This document shows positions 46,191 to 55,040 of a stretch of 64,000 bases of DNA, piece after piece. The position numbers and the translations under genes are program-made. The notes under the pieces were generated by a model. That model searched no databases, was not told the origin of the DNA, and saw only the letters and a list, made by a program, of their open reading frames with translations. Source of the stretch: a virus; the IMG/VR virus record IMGVR_UViG_3300045918_000470, positions 1 through 64,000 of that record. The stretch is one strand, 5' to 3'. Every line of letters starts with the position of its first letter. The stretch's first letter is position 1.

Positions 46191-46834
46191 TGATTAAATT
46201 ATATGAAACACAAGAGGAACGAAACTCGTTTCAACAACTATTCGAATCTCAAAGATCAATACTTGTTGATGAATACGATGAAAATAAATCTTTGATGATT
46301 TTTGTTAATGAACAATCAGGGATTATAAAAGGATATATGTACTCTGAACATCTCCCAGTTTCTGTATCACATAATGATGGGTTAAAAGAAGTAAATCTTG
46401 GTAAGGTTTCAAAGGAAGATTATCAACTAGCAATTATGTGTGTTGATGATTATTTGGATAGTTTTCCCGTTTACGATTTTGCACGTAAAGAAATGGGATT
46501 AGTGTTCCTAGTTGTAAATGGTGTAAACTGCACCCTTGATGAACAATCAGGTAAATTTTCATTGAATGAAGGGGAAACATCATATAAATTTCATCTTATC
46601 ATTGAAGATCCTATTGATGATATTGATCATTTTAGCTCAACATATGTTAAACAACAAGATAAAAATCCTGAAACAATAAAAATTGGTGGACAAAAAACAT
46701 CAAAGAAAACTATTAAGAATAAGAGTACCTTTACCATTGAAAATTTAAAAGGTGCAGAGCAAACATTAAAAGTTAAATGTACTTTAAATAATGAAACTGA
46801 TGTGTGGTTAGTTAAATACATTACAATTCAGTGA
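46190..46834 (+). CDS. unknown partner of the U32-like gene, 214 aa
   Basis: The start shares one base with the stop of the U32-like gene (TAATG), with AGAGGA just upstream. The product has an acidic N-terminal domain and a beta-type C-terminal domain (STFTIENLKGAEQTLKVKCT). I do not recognise it. The coupling implies equal amounts of both proteins. Confidence 0.5.
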   Translation: MIKLYETQEERNSFQQLFESQRSILVDEYDENKSLMIFVNEQSGIIKGYMYSEHLPVSVSHNDGLKEVNLGKVSKEDYQLAIMCVDDYLDSFPVYDFARKEMGLVFLVVNGVNCTLDEQSGKFSLNEGETSYKFHLIIEDPIDDIDHFSSTYVKQQDKNPETIKIGGQKTSKKTIKNKSTFTIENLKGAEQTLKVKCTLNNETDVWLVKYITIQ

Positions 46835-46841
46835 GGTAAAT

Positions 46842-48260
46842 ATGATTACATTAATGCGTAATAAAGGAACGTTTCTTTCTGCAGGTGAGATGGATGATAA
46901 TCTTCATCAACTTGATATAAATCGTGTTAAACTTGATACGGATGCAGCAGTCGCAGGAATTAAAACTTTTACAAAATCACCTCGTGGTGTAGATGTATTA
47001 GTTGATGATGTCAATCAATTTCAGGCATTCCCAATATCCCTTTTATCAACTGTATCGAGTACTACAACTGTAGTTAGTGTTGAAATACCAGTTAACCCAG
47101 ATTCCACTAAAAATAAAACATGGATACAGATTAATAGTAGTAATGATGTACAAACCATATTTTTTAAACTGAGCACTGAATGGGATTTATTTACTAATCC
47201 AAGGAAAATCGTATCTTTCGGTTGGTATACATTCATTGAAAAATCTGATGGAACCGTATGGGCCTGTGGATATAATTACAGAGGCCAACTTGGTTTAGGT
47301 GATACGATTAATAGAAATGTATTTACTAAAATTGATACACAATTTGATAATCCAAGTAAAATTGCATGTGGGTATAATCATACATTTATAGAAAAAAATG
47401 ATGGCACTGTTTGGGGTTGTGGATGGAATGGTACCGGTGGGTTAGGGTTAGGTAATAATCTTAGCACCGAGGTGTTTACACAATTATCTACGGAATTTAA
47501 TAATCCAAATAAAATAGCATTAGGTGGTGGTAACACTTTCATTGAAAAATCTGATGGAACCGTATGGGCCTGTGGATATAATGACTTTAGTCAGTTAGGT
47601 TTAGGTGATACTCTTGATAGAAATGTGTTTACACAATTACCAGATGTTACATTTCCAAGTAAAATTGCATGTGGGTATAATCATACATTTATAGAAAAAA
47701 ATGATGGCACTGTTTGGGGTTGTGGATGGAATGGTACCGGGGCATGTGGAACTGGTGATTTTTCATCGAGGAGTGTGTTTACACAATTATCTACGGAATT
47801 TAATAATCCAAATAAAATAGCATTAGGTGGTGGTAACACTTTCATTGAAAAATCTGATGGAACCGTATGGGCCTGTGGATATAATGACTTTAGTCAGTTA
47901 GGTTTAGGTGATACTCTTGATAGAAATGTGTTTACACAATTACCAGTAGAATTTAATCACCCAAATAAAATAAAATTTGAAAATAAAAGTACTTTCATTG
48001 AAAAATCTGATGGAACCGTATGGGCCTGTGGATATAATGATTCTGGACAGTTTGGTTTAGGGAATGAAATGAATACAACTGTATTCACCCAGATACCAAA
48101 TATAATATCACCAAGCAAAATAACTACGGGCAATGAAAGCACTTTCATTGAAAAATCTGATGGAACCGTCTGGGCATGTGGATGGAATGGTAATGGTGAG
48201 TTAGGACTCGGTGATACGATTAATAGAAATGTGTTTACACTTATACCAAAGATTCCTTAA
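46842..48260 (+). CDS. tail-fibre-type protein with seven RCC1-like repeats
   Basis: A 472-aa protein. The anchor module (MITLMRNKGTFLSAGEMDDN) and the linker PVNPDSTKNKTWIQI lead into seven regular blades with core KSDGTVWACGYND.SQLGLGD, about 50 residues apart, which is the count expected for a closed RCC1 propeller. Blades 2-3 and 4-5 are encoded by a 303-bp tandem duplication. Last four bases overlap the convergent terminase gene. A receptor-binding or capsule-binding role is inferred. Confidence 0.75.
   Translation: MITLMRNKGTFLSAGEMDDNLHQLDINRVKLDTDAAVAGIKTFTKSPRGVDVLVDDVNQFQAFPISLLSTVSSTTTVVSVEIPVNPDSTKNKTWIQINSSNDVQTIFFKLSTEWDLFTNPRKIVSFGWYTFIEKSDGTVWACGYNYRGQLGLGDTINRNVFTKIDTQFDNPSKIACGYNHTFIEKNDGTVWGCGWNGTGGLGLGNNLSTEVFTQLSTEFNNPNKIALGGGNTFIEKSDGTVWACGYNDFSQLGLGDTLDRNVFTQLPDVTFPSKIACGYNHTFIEKNDGTVWGCGWNGTGACGTGDFSSRSVFTQLSTEFNNPNKIALGGGNTFIEKSDGTVWACGYNDFSQLGLGDTLDRNVFTQLPVEFNHPNKIKFENKSTFIEKSDGTVWACGYNDSGQFGLGNEMNTTVFTQIPNIISPSKITTGNESTFIEKSDGTVWACGWNGNGELGLGDTINRNVFTLIPKIP
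47351..47946 (+). repeat. 303-bp tandem duplication within the RCC1-like gene
   Basis: Segments 47351-47437 and 47654-47740 (87 bp) are identical, and so are 47472-47643 and 47775-47946 (172 bp), each offset by 303 bases. Only the short stretch between them differs. The unit equals 101 residues, two propeller blades. Confidence 0.8.
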
Positions 48261-50326
48261 CCAAAATTGCTATCAACATATCTATCTTCAGATTCACGAT
48301 ATGAATTCCAATCTGCGAATTCATTTCTGTGAATACTATCATCTATCTCATCAAATGAACCAAATGCGAATACTTCTTCAAAAGTTGTATCTTCCTCATC
48401 TTCATCCATTTCCTCAAATAACGAGTCAATAAATTTTTTCTGATCTTCAAGATTTCTTATATCTTTAATAGGTGCAAATGAAATAGCAAGTGCCATTACA
48501 AGGTCATCATGATAACCATCATCCGCTTGATATTTTCCTTTAATATCGATAAAATGATAGAATTCATCAATAGTTGCATGATCTTTTAGTATTAATCTAT
48601 CATTTTCAAGAAATGTACGTAATAAACTTAATGTTACCTTACGTGAACGTGACGTTGTTCTAAACCCAAAATATCTACGCATTTTTCCGTCTTTGCCGGG
48701 CGCATCCTTATATACATTTTCATACTCGTATGTGTTCGTAACAGAATCTACAAGTGATTGACCTGCACCTTCATTATTTTCTACAACTAAAAATGCATTA
48801 TTATATTCCTTACATAACTCAGTTAGAGGACCAGCAAGTTTAAGATAACTTATATCGAGATTTGCAGATGCCACTTGTATGAATGGGAATTTTGTAACAT
48901 TTATCATCTGAATAGCAATTTTATCAAGACCATCTTTAGCACTATCAACAGCACAAATATATTTTGATTTTTCCTCAGGCATATCATAAACACGTAAGCC
49001 ATCAATGAATTTATTTACATGCAATGGAGGCACTGGAACCATACGCTGTAATGCAAGATGTGATATTAGCGTATCATCAGAACCTTCAAATTGACAATTA
49101 TGATTTATTATATTATTTGCAACATAATTGTGGTTATATGTGTGTAAAATATCATAAACATACTCAGCATCCCCAATTCTTATATCTATAATTTTTTCTA
49201 ATCCAGTAATAGACTCAAGATAATCACCTATAATTAAATCTCGTGCATATACGTCTTTATCATTGATAACAAACATATGATCTATAGATACTGTTATTGA
49301 ATTTTTTTCCAACTCAAATATAATTGTATTTTTTAGTATTTTTTTAATACCATCGAAAGGAGATAATCCATCAGACGTTTTTATTAAATATCTACTATTA
49401 ATAATACCTGTAGGTGCATCTAAAAATCTTATACATTTTGATAATGTCTCGTTAGGATTATTCTTATATTCATTTTCATTTATGAATAAAATATCATAAC
49501 CTTTAGATTTACATATATTATATCTTGAAATATCATTTTTATAGACTTCTGGGGTGTTATGCCAATAACCCCCATTAAATTCTATTATCTTATTTAGATA
49601 CATAAAATCTAAATTTATTCTTACTTTGTTTTTAGTTAATATTAATTTATCATATTTGTTTAAATTTATATGTTTCTCATAATTTAACTCTTCAAAAAAT
49701 ATCTCAGATTTATCATCCATTTTATCATAAATTTTCCAGAATAACTCTTGAGATATTTTTGAATAATTTCTTGAAGTATTCCTATTAGAAAAGTTTTTAT
49801 CCCAATATTCATCATATCTTAAATTTCCGTTTCCTGGAAATTTATCTTCAAAATACTGTAATGTATTTCTTCCTTTAGATATATTAGACTGACTCAAACA
49901 ATTCTCGTTATATCTTGTGGTACCTTCATCTAAACCATATTTTTGAATAAAAAAATCTTTTGAATTTGTTGCTGGCTTACATGATGGACACCATTTTATA
50001 AATCTAAAATCTACAGAGTCCCATTTTATTCTTGAATTACAATTACAATATATTTGTTGTTCCTGGTCTTTTAAAAATATTATTCTTGCACGTAATGTTA
50101 TATTTTTTCCATTATTAAGTAACGATGTATGTCTAATAATAGATCTATATAATTTAGGATTATCTTTAATCATTGTTCTGTGCCCGCCAGATTTTAAATA
50201 CATGTCAAGGTCTTTAAAATCAATAATATTTAATAATTCTTTCTCATCATATACATCACCATCATTATTTTTTTCTAAAATATGTTTGTTTTTGGTTTTT
50301 TCTTTAATTATTGTATAATCTCTCAT
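48257..50326 (-). CDS. terL: terminase large subunit, C-terminal piece: nuclease + C-intein + C-extein
   Basis: A 689-aa protein. Residues about 1-310 are a homing nuclease with a Cys pair region (YCNCNSRI...WCPSC) and an EDxHD/Vsr-like core (INLDFMYLNKIIEFNGGYWH). The intein C-part follows, with block B SIDHMFVI and block F VYDILHTYNHNYVANNIIN, ending HN at residue 410. Cys at 49096-49094 is the +1 residue. The C-extein (279 aa) is the TerL nuclease: ICAVDSAKDG, VVENNEGAGQ and YHDDLVMALA supply acidic residues. It has its own site, AAAGGA, before the ATG, and the start overlaps the N-piece by 23 bases. Confidence 0.8.
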   Translation of the reverse strand: MRDYTIIKEKTKNKHILEKNNDGDVYDEKELLNIIDFKDLDMYLKSGGHRTMIKDNPKLYRSIIRHTSLLNNGKNITLRARIIFLKDQEQQIYCNCNSRIKWDSVDFRFIKWCPSCKPATNSKDFFIQKYGLDEGTTRYNENCLSQSNISKGRNTLQYFEDKFPGNGNLRYDEYWDKNFSNRNTSRNYSKISQELFWKIYDKMDDKSEIFFEELNYEKHINLNKYDKLILTKNKVRINLDFMYLNKIIEFNGGYWHNTPEVYKNDISRYNICKSKGYDILFINENEYKNNPNETLSKCIRFLDAPTGIINSRYLIKTSDGLSPFDGIKKILKNTIIFELEKNSITVSIDHMFVINDKDVYARDLIIGDYLESITGLEKIIDIRIGDAEYVYDILHTYNHNYVANNIINHNCQFEGSDDTLISHLALQRMVPVPPLHVNKFIDGLRVYDMPEEKSKYICAVDSAKDGLDKIAIQMINVTKFPFIQVASANLDISYLKLAGPLTELCKEYNNAFLVVENNEGAGQSLVDSVTNTYEYENVYKDAPGKDGKMRRYFGFRTTSRSRKVTLSLLRTFLENDRLILKDHATIDEFYHFIDIKGKYQADDGYHDDLVMALAISFAPIKDIRNLEDQKKFIDSLFEEMDEDEEDTTFEEVFAFGSFDEIDDSIHRNEFADWNSYRESEDRYVDSNFG

Positions 50327-51281
50327 AGAAATCCTTTATTGTTATATCTATATATTCACCAGTTAATGTATCAAATATATTTATAATAGAATTTTCACCA
50401 ACACAACCAAAGTTTTGATTAAAGTATGCAATACCTTTATCAGCTATAATGTTATCACGCCAATTCTTATCACGACCAGGAACCTCGTCCCATTCCATCT
50501 CAGATAAAACATAACCAGTGGTGTTTAATCTTGCACCTTGAACCATGTTATAAAAATGATTCATACCTTTTGGTGTGCTTGATATAATAATTTGAGAACC
50601 TTCAACAGCAGTTACCGTTGGGAAGACAGAATCCTCAAAATCTTGCCAGATTGTAGGACGGATAAATGCACACTCATCGATATATAACAATTCCAATGTA
50701 AAACCACGAAATGAGTCACCATTAGTAGCACTTGTTAATATACGTACCTTATTTTCAAACTCAACAGTTTTCTTGTTCCATGAATTTACACCTGTCATTA
50801 ACCAAAAAGGTAAATTCACAAATATATTTTTTATTTTATCAAGTACCTCAATCGCCATACCTTGTTTATTAGCTGCGATTCCAATGGTCATTTCATCGCC
50901 TAGATAAAATAATGATTTCCATAAGATGTATGTTGCAACAGTTACAGTCTTTCCTGATTGTCTACCAAATAATACCAAGTTTCTTTTATTATCAAGTAAA
51001 TCACCTTCAAGTCTTGCTTGATAATCACGTGGTTGTGGTCGTGCATAACCTTTATCTGTCAAGATGATACAATAGTTTTCCCTGAAATATTGAAAACTCA
51101 TTGCACATTTAAAAATTTCTTCTGCATGCTCATTTGTTAGATTTAATTTGGTAAATGCGGGTTTGATTGTTCTGATTCCATTGAATGAAACTCTATTACC
51201 AAACGCATCGACGTAATATCCTTCGTGGTCACGTGGAAGTGCCAAACGTGCTACTACATCGTCTATATCGTGTCGTGTCAT
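50304..51281 (-). CDS. terL: terminase large subunit, N-terminal piece: ATPase + N-intein
   Basis: The start at 51281 follows AAAGGA; an upstream ATG lacks a site. The 325-aa product is the packaging ATPase: Walker A GRQSGKT (about 106-112), Walker B LELLYIDECAF and coupling motif IIISSTPKG. After YFNQNFG at residue 292 the intein begins with Cys (50405-50403): CVGENSIINIFDTLTGEYID, 33 residues to the stop. Splicing with the C-piece would join ...NQNFG to CQFEGSDD. T4 gp17 has a continuous sequence here. Confidence 0.85.
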   Translation of the reverse strand: MTRHDIDDVVARLALPRDHEGYYVDAFGNRVSFNGIRTIKPAFTKLNLTNEHAEEIFKCAMSFQYFRENYCIILTDKGYARPQPRDYQARLEGDLLDNKRNLVLFGRQSGKTVTVATYILWKSLFYLGDEMTIGIAANKQGMAIEVLDKIKNIFVNLPFWLMTGVNSWNKKTVEFENKVRILTSATNGDSFRGFTLELLYIDECAFIRPTIWQDFEDSVFPTVTAVEGSQIIISSTPKGMNHFYNMVQGARLNTTGYVLSEMEWDEVPGRDKNWRDNIIADKGIAYFNQNFGCVGENSIINIFDTLTGEYIDITIKDFYERLYNN

Positions 51282-51294
51282 AATAATCCTTTTG

Positions 51295-51302
51295 TATAAA
51301 TA
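51295..51302 (+). promoter_or_regulatory. late-promoter-like box TATAAATA
   Basis: Exact octamer in the divergent region between terL and the portal gene, 36 bases before the portal start. Confidence 0.55.
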
Positions 51303-51337
51303 ATACAATAACAATTATTTATATTAAAGGAAACTTA

Positions 51338-52909
51338 ATGGGAACTATATACGAGTCGTTGAAAAAGACATTTATTCCCGCACAGAAAGACGATAAAAAT
51401 TTATCTGACTTTGACACTGACCAGCTTGTTGTTGCACGTTCATTCAGTAAAAATTTCTCTGATGAGATATCACCTACAATTGGATTTTTCGATAATACCG
51501 ATAATGTAATGGATAGATCTTCACGTGACCTTATGGCATCATCCCTGGCGGAACAAAAAAGATATATTGAAACATTTCGTGATATTGTAACACATCCTGA
51601 TGTATCAGCAGCAGTATCCGAGATTGTAAATGAAATTGTCTTTACAACAGGTAATGACCAACTTGTAAAAATAAACTTCAGCGATGCAGAAACATCATCA
51701 GCAACTAAAAAAATGCTTACTGAAGCATTTGATGAAATGGTAAAACTTCTTAGATTTGATGCTAATGCATATTCATTGATAAACCAATGGTTTGTTGATG
51801 GACAACTTAATATCCAAACAATCTATGATAATTCAGATATTACACGTGGTATTGTAAAATTAAATGTTCTTACACCTATTGATTTATATTTTGATAAAAC
51901 AAAACAAGAATGGACATATATCATTGAGGAAATTGATTCATTCACCGGTTTCACAACTCAGACAACATCTGAAGTAAAATTTAAGGTTGATGAGGTTTTT
52001 AAAATTGATAGCGGTGTTTATATTGATCCAAGTTTTAAACGCTCACGTAATGGTTCAGAAAAACTTATTTTAAGCGAGTTGCATACAGCAATCAAACCTG
52101 CAAATCAATTGAAAACTGTTGAAGATATGCTTATTCCAATGCGTTTCAGTCGTTCAATATCTAGACGTGTTTTTAACGTTGACGTAGGTGATCTACCACA
52201 TCAAAAAGCGGAAGCGGCGATTGATAAGGTAAAAGCTAATTTCAAATACAAAAAATTCTATGATGTTGAAAAAGGAACTATTAGTAATCAAAATCATGTT
52301 ACAACACTAGTTGAAGATTATTGGTTTCCAAATCGATCAGGTGGTCGTGGAACAACTGTAGATACATTGGATGAAACTGGTAACTTGGGTGAACTGGGTG
52401 ATGTTCTTTACTTTAAGAAAAAATTATACACTGCATTGAAGATACCAATGTCACGTATCAATAATGAGGTAGAAGGAAACAATTCAGAATTTGATTTTAC
52501 AGCAACAAGCATTCAACGTGACGAAGTAAAATTCTTTGCATACGTACAAAGACTACGTAAAAAATTCCTTCAATTATTTGAAGAACTTATGTACAGACAT
52601 CTTCTTGCACAAGGAAAGGTTACTTCAGAAGAATGGAATGAGATATACGATTCATTTGAGTTGTATTTCAGTAAAGAGAACACGTTCCTTCAGAATCTTG
52701 AGAGTGAGATGTTTGGAAAGAAAATTGAAGCATATAACAATATTGCTGACCTTATAGGTAAAATTTTTAGTGTTGAATTCACATTTAAAAACATCCTTAA
52801 GATGAGTGATGATGAAATTACTGAGATGTCTGAACAGATTGAAAAAGAGAAAAAAGATCCAAAATATTCATCATTTTATAAAACTGAAGAAGATTCCGGC
52901 GGATATTAA
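51338..52909 (+). CDS. 20: portal protein (gp20-like)
   Basis: A 523-aa protein; T4 gp20 is 524 aa. Typical features: SSLAEQKRYIETFRDIVTHP, AAVSEIVNEIVF, the stem-region LKTVEDMLIPMRFSRSISRR and VFNVDVGDLPHQKAE, DYWFPNRSGGRGTTVDTL and PMSRINNE...FDFTATSIQRDEVKF. The dodecameric portal is the DNA entry ring and contacts TerL. Followed by prohead core genes in the T4 order. Confidence 0.9.
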   Translation: MGTIYESLKKTFIPAQKDDKNLSDFDTDQLVVARSFSKNFSDEISPTIGFFDNTDNVMDRSSRDLMASSLAEQKRYIETFRDIVTHPDVSAAVSEIVNEIVFTTGNDQLVKINFSDAETSSATKKMLTEAFDEMVKLLRFDANAYSLINQWFVDGQLNIQTIYDNSDITRGIVKLNVLTPIDLYFDKTKQEWTYIIEEIDSFTGFTTQTTSEVKFKVDEVFKIDSGVYIDPSFKRSRNGSEKLILSELHTAIKPANQLKTVEDMLIPMRFSRSISRRVFNVDVGDLPHQKAEAAIDKVKANFKYKKFYDVEKGTISNQNHVTTLVEDYWFPNRSGGRGTTVDTLDETGNLGELGDVLYFKKKLYTALKIPMSRINNEVEGNNSEFDFTATSIQRDEVKFFAYVQRLRKKFLQLFEELMYRHLLAQGKVTSEEWNEIYDSFELYFSKENTFLQNLESEMFGKKIEAYNNIADLIGKIFSVEFTFKNILKMSDDEITEMSEQIEKEKKDPKYSSFYKTEEDSGGY

Positions 52910-52927
52910 CTTCAGTAAATTTTAATC

Positions 52928-52935
52928 TATAAATA
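52928..52935 (+). promoter_or_regulatory. late-promoter-like box TATAAATA
   Basis: Exact octamer 27 bases before the start at 52963, in the gap after the portal gene. Confidence 0.55.
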
Positions 52936-52962
52936 ACACTGAATAAAAATTAAAGGCATCCA

Positions 52963-53223
52963 ATGGAAGAATTATCTCCCGCAACCCTCGATCAAGCGAA
53001 GAATGGTGAATTTTCAGCTTTCGCAGCGACAGTCAAAAAAGTTCTAGATCAGAAGGTAAAAGCACATCCTTATATTAAGGATAAAAAGTCAGAAATGGAA
53101 GGATATGCACGTATCAAAGATATCTTTGCACAAATCGATTCAGCAAAAAAACCTGAAGAAAAACAAGAACCTGTAAAACCAGAAACAAAAAAAGAAGACA
53201 TCGCATCAATTGATGCAGAATAA
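52963..53223 (+). CDS. prohead core-type protein, 86 aa
   Basis: Between portal and protease, where T4 has gp67 and gp68. FSAFAATVKKVLDQKVKAHP then ARIKDIFAQI fits the gp68-type helical core. The tail is Lys/Glu/Pro-rich and ends in DAE. Scaffold minor component is inferred from place and composition. Confidence 0.55.
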   Translation: MEELSPATLDQAKNGEFSAFAATVKKVLDQKVKAHPYIKDKKSEMEGYARIKDIFAQIDSAKKPEEKQEPVKPETKKEDIASIDAE

Positions 53224-53286
53224 TTGTAGTGAGAATTAAATTTTAAATTCTTATCTCAGTACAGCATGTCAAAGAGGAGTAAATCG

Positions 53287-54216
53287 ATGAAACTTATTCT
53301 CGAACAAGCCGTACCATTAGACGGATATTGTGTTGAAGATATTAATGAGGCAAGTGGTTTTAAATCTAAATCATATTATGTCGAAGGTGTATTTTCAACA
53401 GCTAACGTAAGAAATGCCAATAAGCGTATCTATCCAACAAATGTATGGCAAAAACAAGTCCTTGAATATCAATCCGTTCTTAAAGGTTCAGGATTAGAGA
53501 AACTTGGCGAGTGGCAACATCCTCCACGTACAACAGTTGACCCAATGAAAGCAGTTATCAAGATTACTGAGCTTCGTATGGAAGGTGACTTCGTTTACGG
53601 AAAAGCAAAATTACTTGATAATCCTGAGGCAAACAGATTGAAAAATCTTATTGATGAAGGCATCAAAATTGGTATCAGCTCACGTGGTGTAGGATCAGTA
53701 GGACGTGACGGTGTGGTAGAAAGTTTTAAACTTATCACATATGATCTAGTTGATAACCCAAGTAACCCAGGTAGTTACTTAAATGGTATATCAGAGTCAT
53801 TAATTGTTGAAAATGGTGTAGTACAAGATTTTGATTACGAAGTAACAGAATCAGGTGAGATTGAGAAGGTAACAATGTGTAGCGAAAGCGGTTGTTCAAT
53901 TGTCGATAAAACTTTGGTACAGGAAGCAGCAAAAGGCAAATTTAAAGATTTATTCAGTATGTTATCAGAGATAGAATCTAATCCTGAAACAGCAGCAGCA
54001 TCACCTAAATTCTACAAAGTAACACATAAAATTGGTTCAGCGTATGCAAAGAAATTTAATGTTTCGCCAGATGGCAAACGTGCAATGGACAAACTAATGG
54101 TTGCACTTGATGATAATGTGAAAGATCTTAAAGATGACGACAAGGCGACGGCAGTTAATGATATTATATATTCTATAATTGAAGCTGTTAACTTAAAGTT
54201 TAATATTAATAAATAA
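53287..54216 (+). CDS. 21: prohead protease (gp21-like)
   Basis: The start at 53287 is chosen because GAGGAG lies 9-10 bases upstream; the in-frame ATG at 53266 has no site. The 309-aa protein has the gp21 serine protease core: GVFSTANVRNANKRIYP, GEWQHPP (His78) and GIKIGISSRGVGS (Ser in SSRG, about 131-132), then LVDNPSNPGS. It cleaves scaffold and capsid during prohead maturation. A helical C-terminal domain follows. Confidence 0.85.
   Translation: MKLILEQAVPLDGYCVEDINEASGFKSKSYYVEGVFSTANVRNANKRIYPTNVWQKQVLEYQSVLKGSGLEKLGEWQHPPRTTVDPMKAVIKITELRMEGDFVYGKAKLLDNPEANRLKNLIDEGIKIGISSRGVGSVGRDGVVESFKLITYDLVDNPSNPGSYLNGISESLIVENGVVQDFDYEVTESGEIEKVTMCSESGCSIVDKTLVQEAAKGKFKDLFSMLSEIESNPETAAASPKFYKVTHKIGSAYAKKFNVSPDGKRAMDKLMVALDDNVKDLKDDDKATAVNDIIYSIIEAVNLKFNINK
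54208..54215 (+). promoter_or_regulatory. late-promoter-like box AATAAATA
   Basis: Overlaps the end of the protease gene, 32 bases before the scaffold start. Confidence 0.4.
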
Positions 54217-54246
54217 TATTGTAATTAATTAAAAGGAAAATAAGAT

Positions 54247-54996
54247 ATGGAAAATATCCTTGCTAAACTTGATGAAGCTGTTTTCACAGACGAGTTGAAG
54301 AAAGAAATTTCTGAATCTTTTACATCAGCAGTAGACACTAAAGTTGAAACACTTGTAGCAGAAAAAATTGTTGAATTGGTAGAAGCTAAAGAAAAAGAAA
54401 TCACAGACAAATTCGTTGCTGAAGCTGCAGAATACAAAGAAAAATTGCTTGAAAATCTTGATGAGTTTTTGAACTTGATCGCTGAAGAGTATATCAAAGA
54501 AAACAAAATCACAATTGAAGAAAGTGTACAGGGTGAAAAACTCGAATCTCTATTGGAAGGTTTCAATGCATTGCTTATCGCAGGTGGTGTAGAATTGAAA
54601 ACTATTTCTGAAAATCTTGATGACACAGAAGCACGTGAAGCAGTTGTAGAAAGTACAGCGCGCATTGATGCACTTGTTGTTGAAAATATGGAATTGAAAA
54701 AACAAAAAGCAGAACTTCTTAAAATGGGCCTAGTTGCTGAAGTAAAAGAAGGTATGAGTGTTGTTCAAAAAGAAAAATTCGACAAACTCGCAAGCGTAGT
54801 TGAATTCGATGCAAGCAATTCTGCAAAATACTTGAAATCACTTGAAGTATTAAAAGAAAGTGTTATTGGTTCAAAAACAGATGACGTACCTGCTGTAACA
54901 GCTGACGTACCTGCAGTATCAGTATCAGAGGCCGTAGAAGCGTTCGCAGGTTCTACATTAGATAAATCAGTTGCAGATTCTGCACGTTTTTTCTAA
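54247..54996 (+). CDS. 22: prohead scaffold protein (gp22-like)
   Basis: A 249-aa, acidic, almost wholly helical protein (KVETLVAEKIVELVEAKEKE; LDEFLNLIAEEYIKENKI), typical of T4 gp22 (269 aa), the main prohead scaffold degraded by gp21. The place between protease and capsid genes is that of T4. Confidence 0.8.
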   Translation: MENILAKLDEAVFTDELKKEISESFTSAVDTKVETLVAEKIVELVEAKEKEITDKFVAEAAEYKEKLLENLDEFLNLIAEEYIKENKITIEESVQGEKLESLLEGFNALLIAGGVELKTISENLDDTEAREAVVESTARIDALVVENMELKKQKAELLKMGLVAEVKEGMSVVQKEKFDKLASVVEFDASNSAKYLKSLEVLKESVIGSKTDDVPAVTADVPAVSVSEAVEAFAGSTLDKSVADSARFF

Positions 54997-54998
54997 AA

Positions 54999-55006
54999 CA
55001 TAAATA
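54999..55006 (+). promoter_or_regulatory. late-promoter-like box CATAAATA
   Basis: In the gap between scaffold and major capsid genes, 35 bases before the capsid start; probably one of the strongest late promoters. Confidence 0.55.
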
Positions 55007-55040
55007 AAACAAATCAATTAATAAAAGGAAACAAGGTAAT

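Noticed and set aside
51287-51332. Hairpin hiding the portal ribosome-binding site
   Set aside because: The apparent complement TCCTTT is simply the reverse complement of the terL ribosome-binding site on the other strand, expected at any divergent pair.
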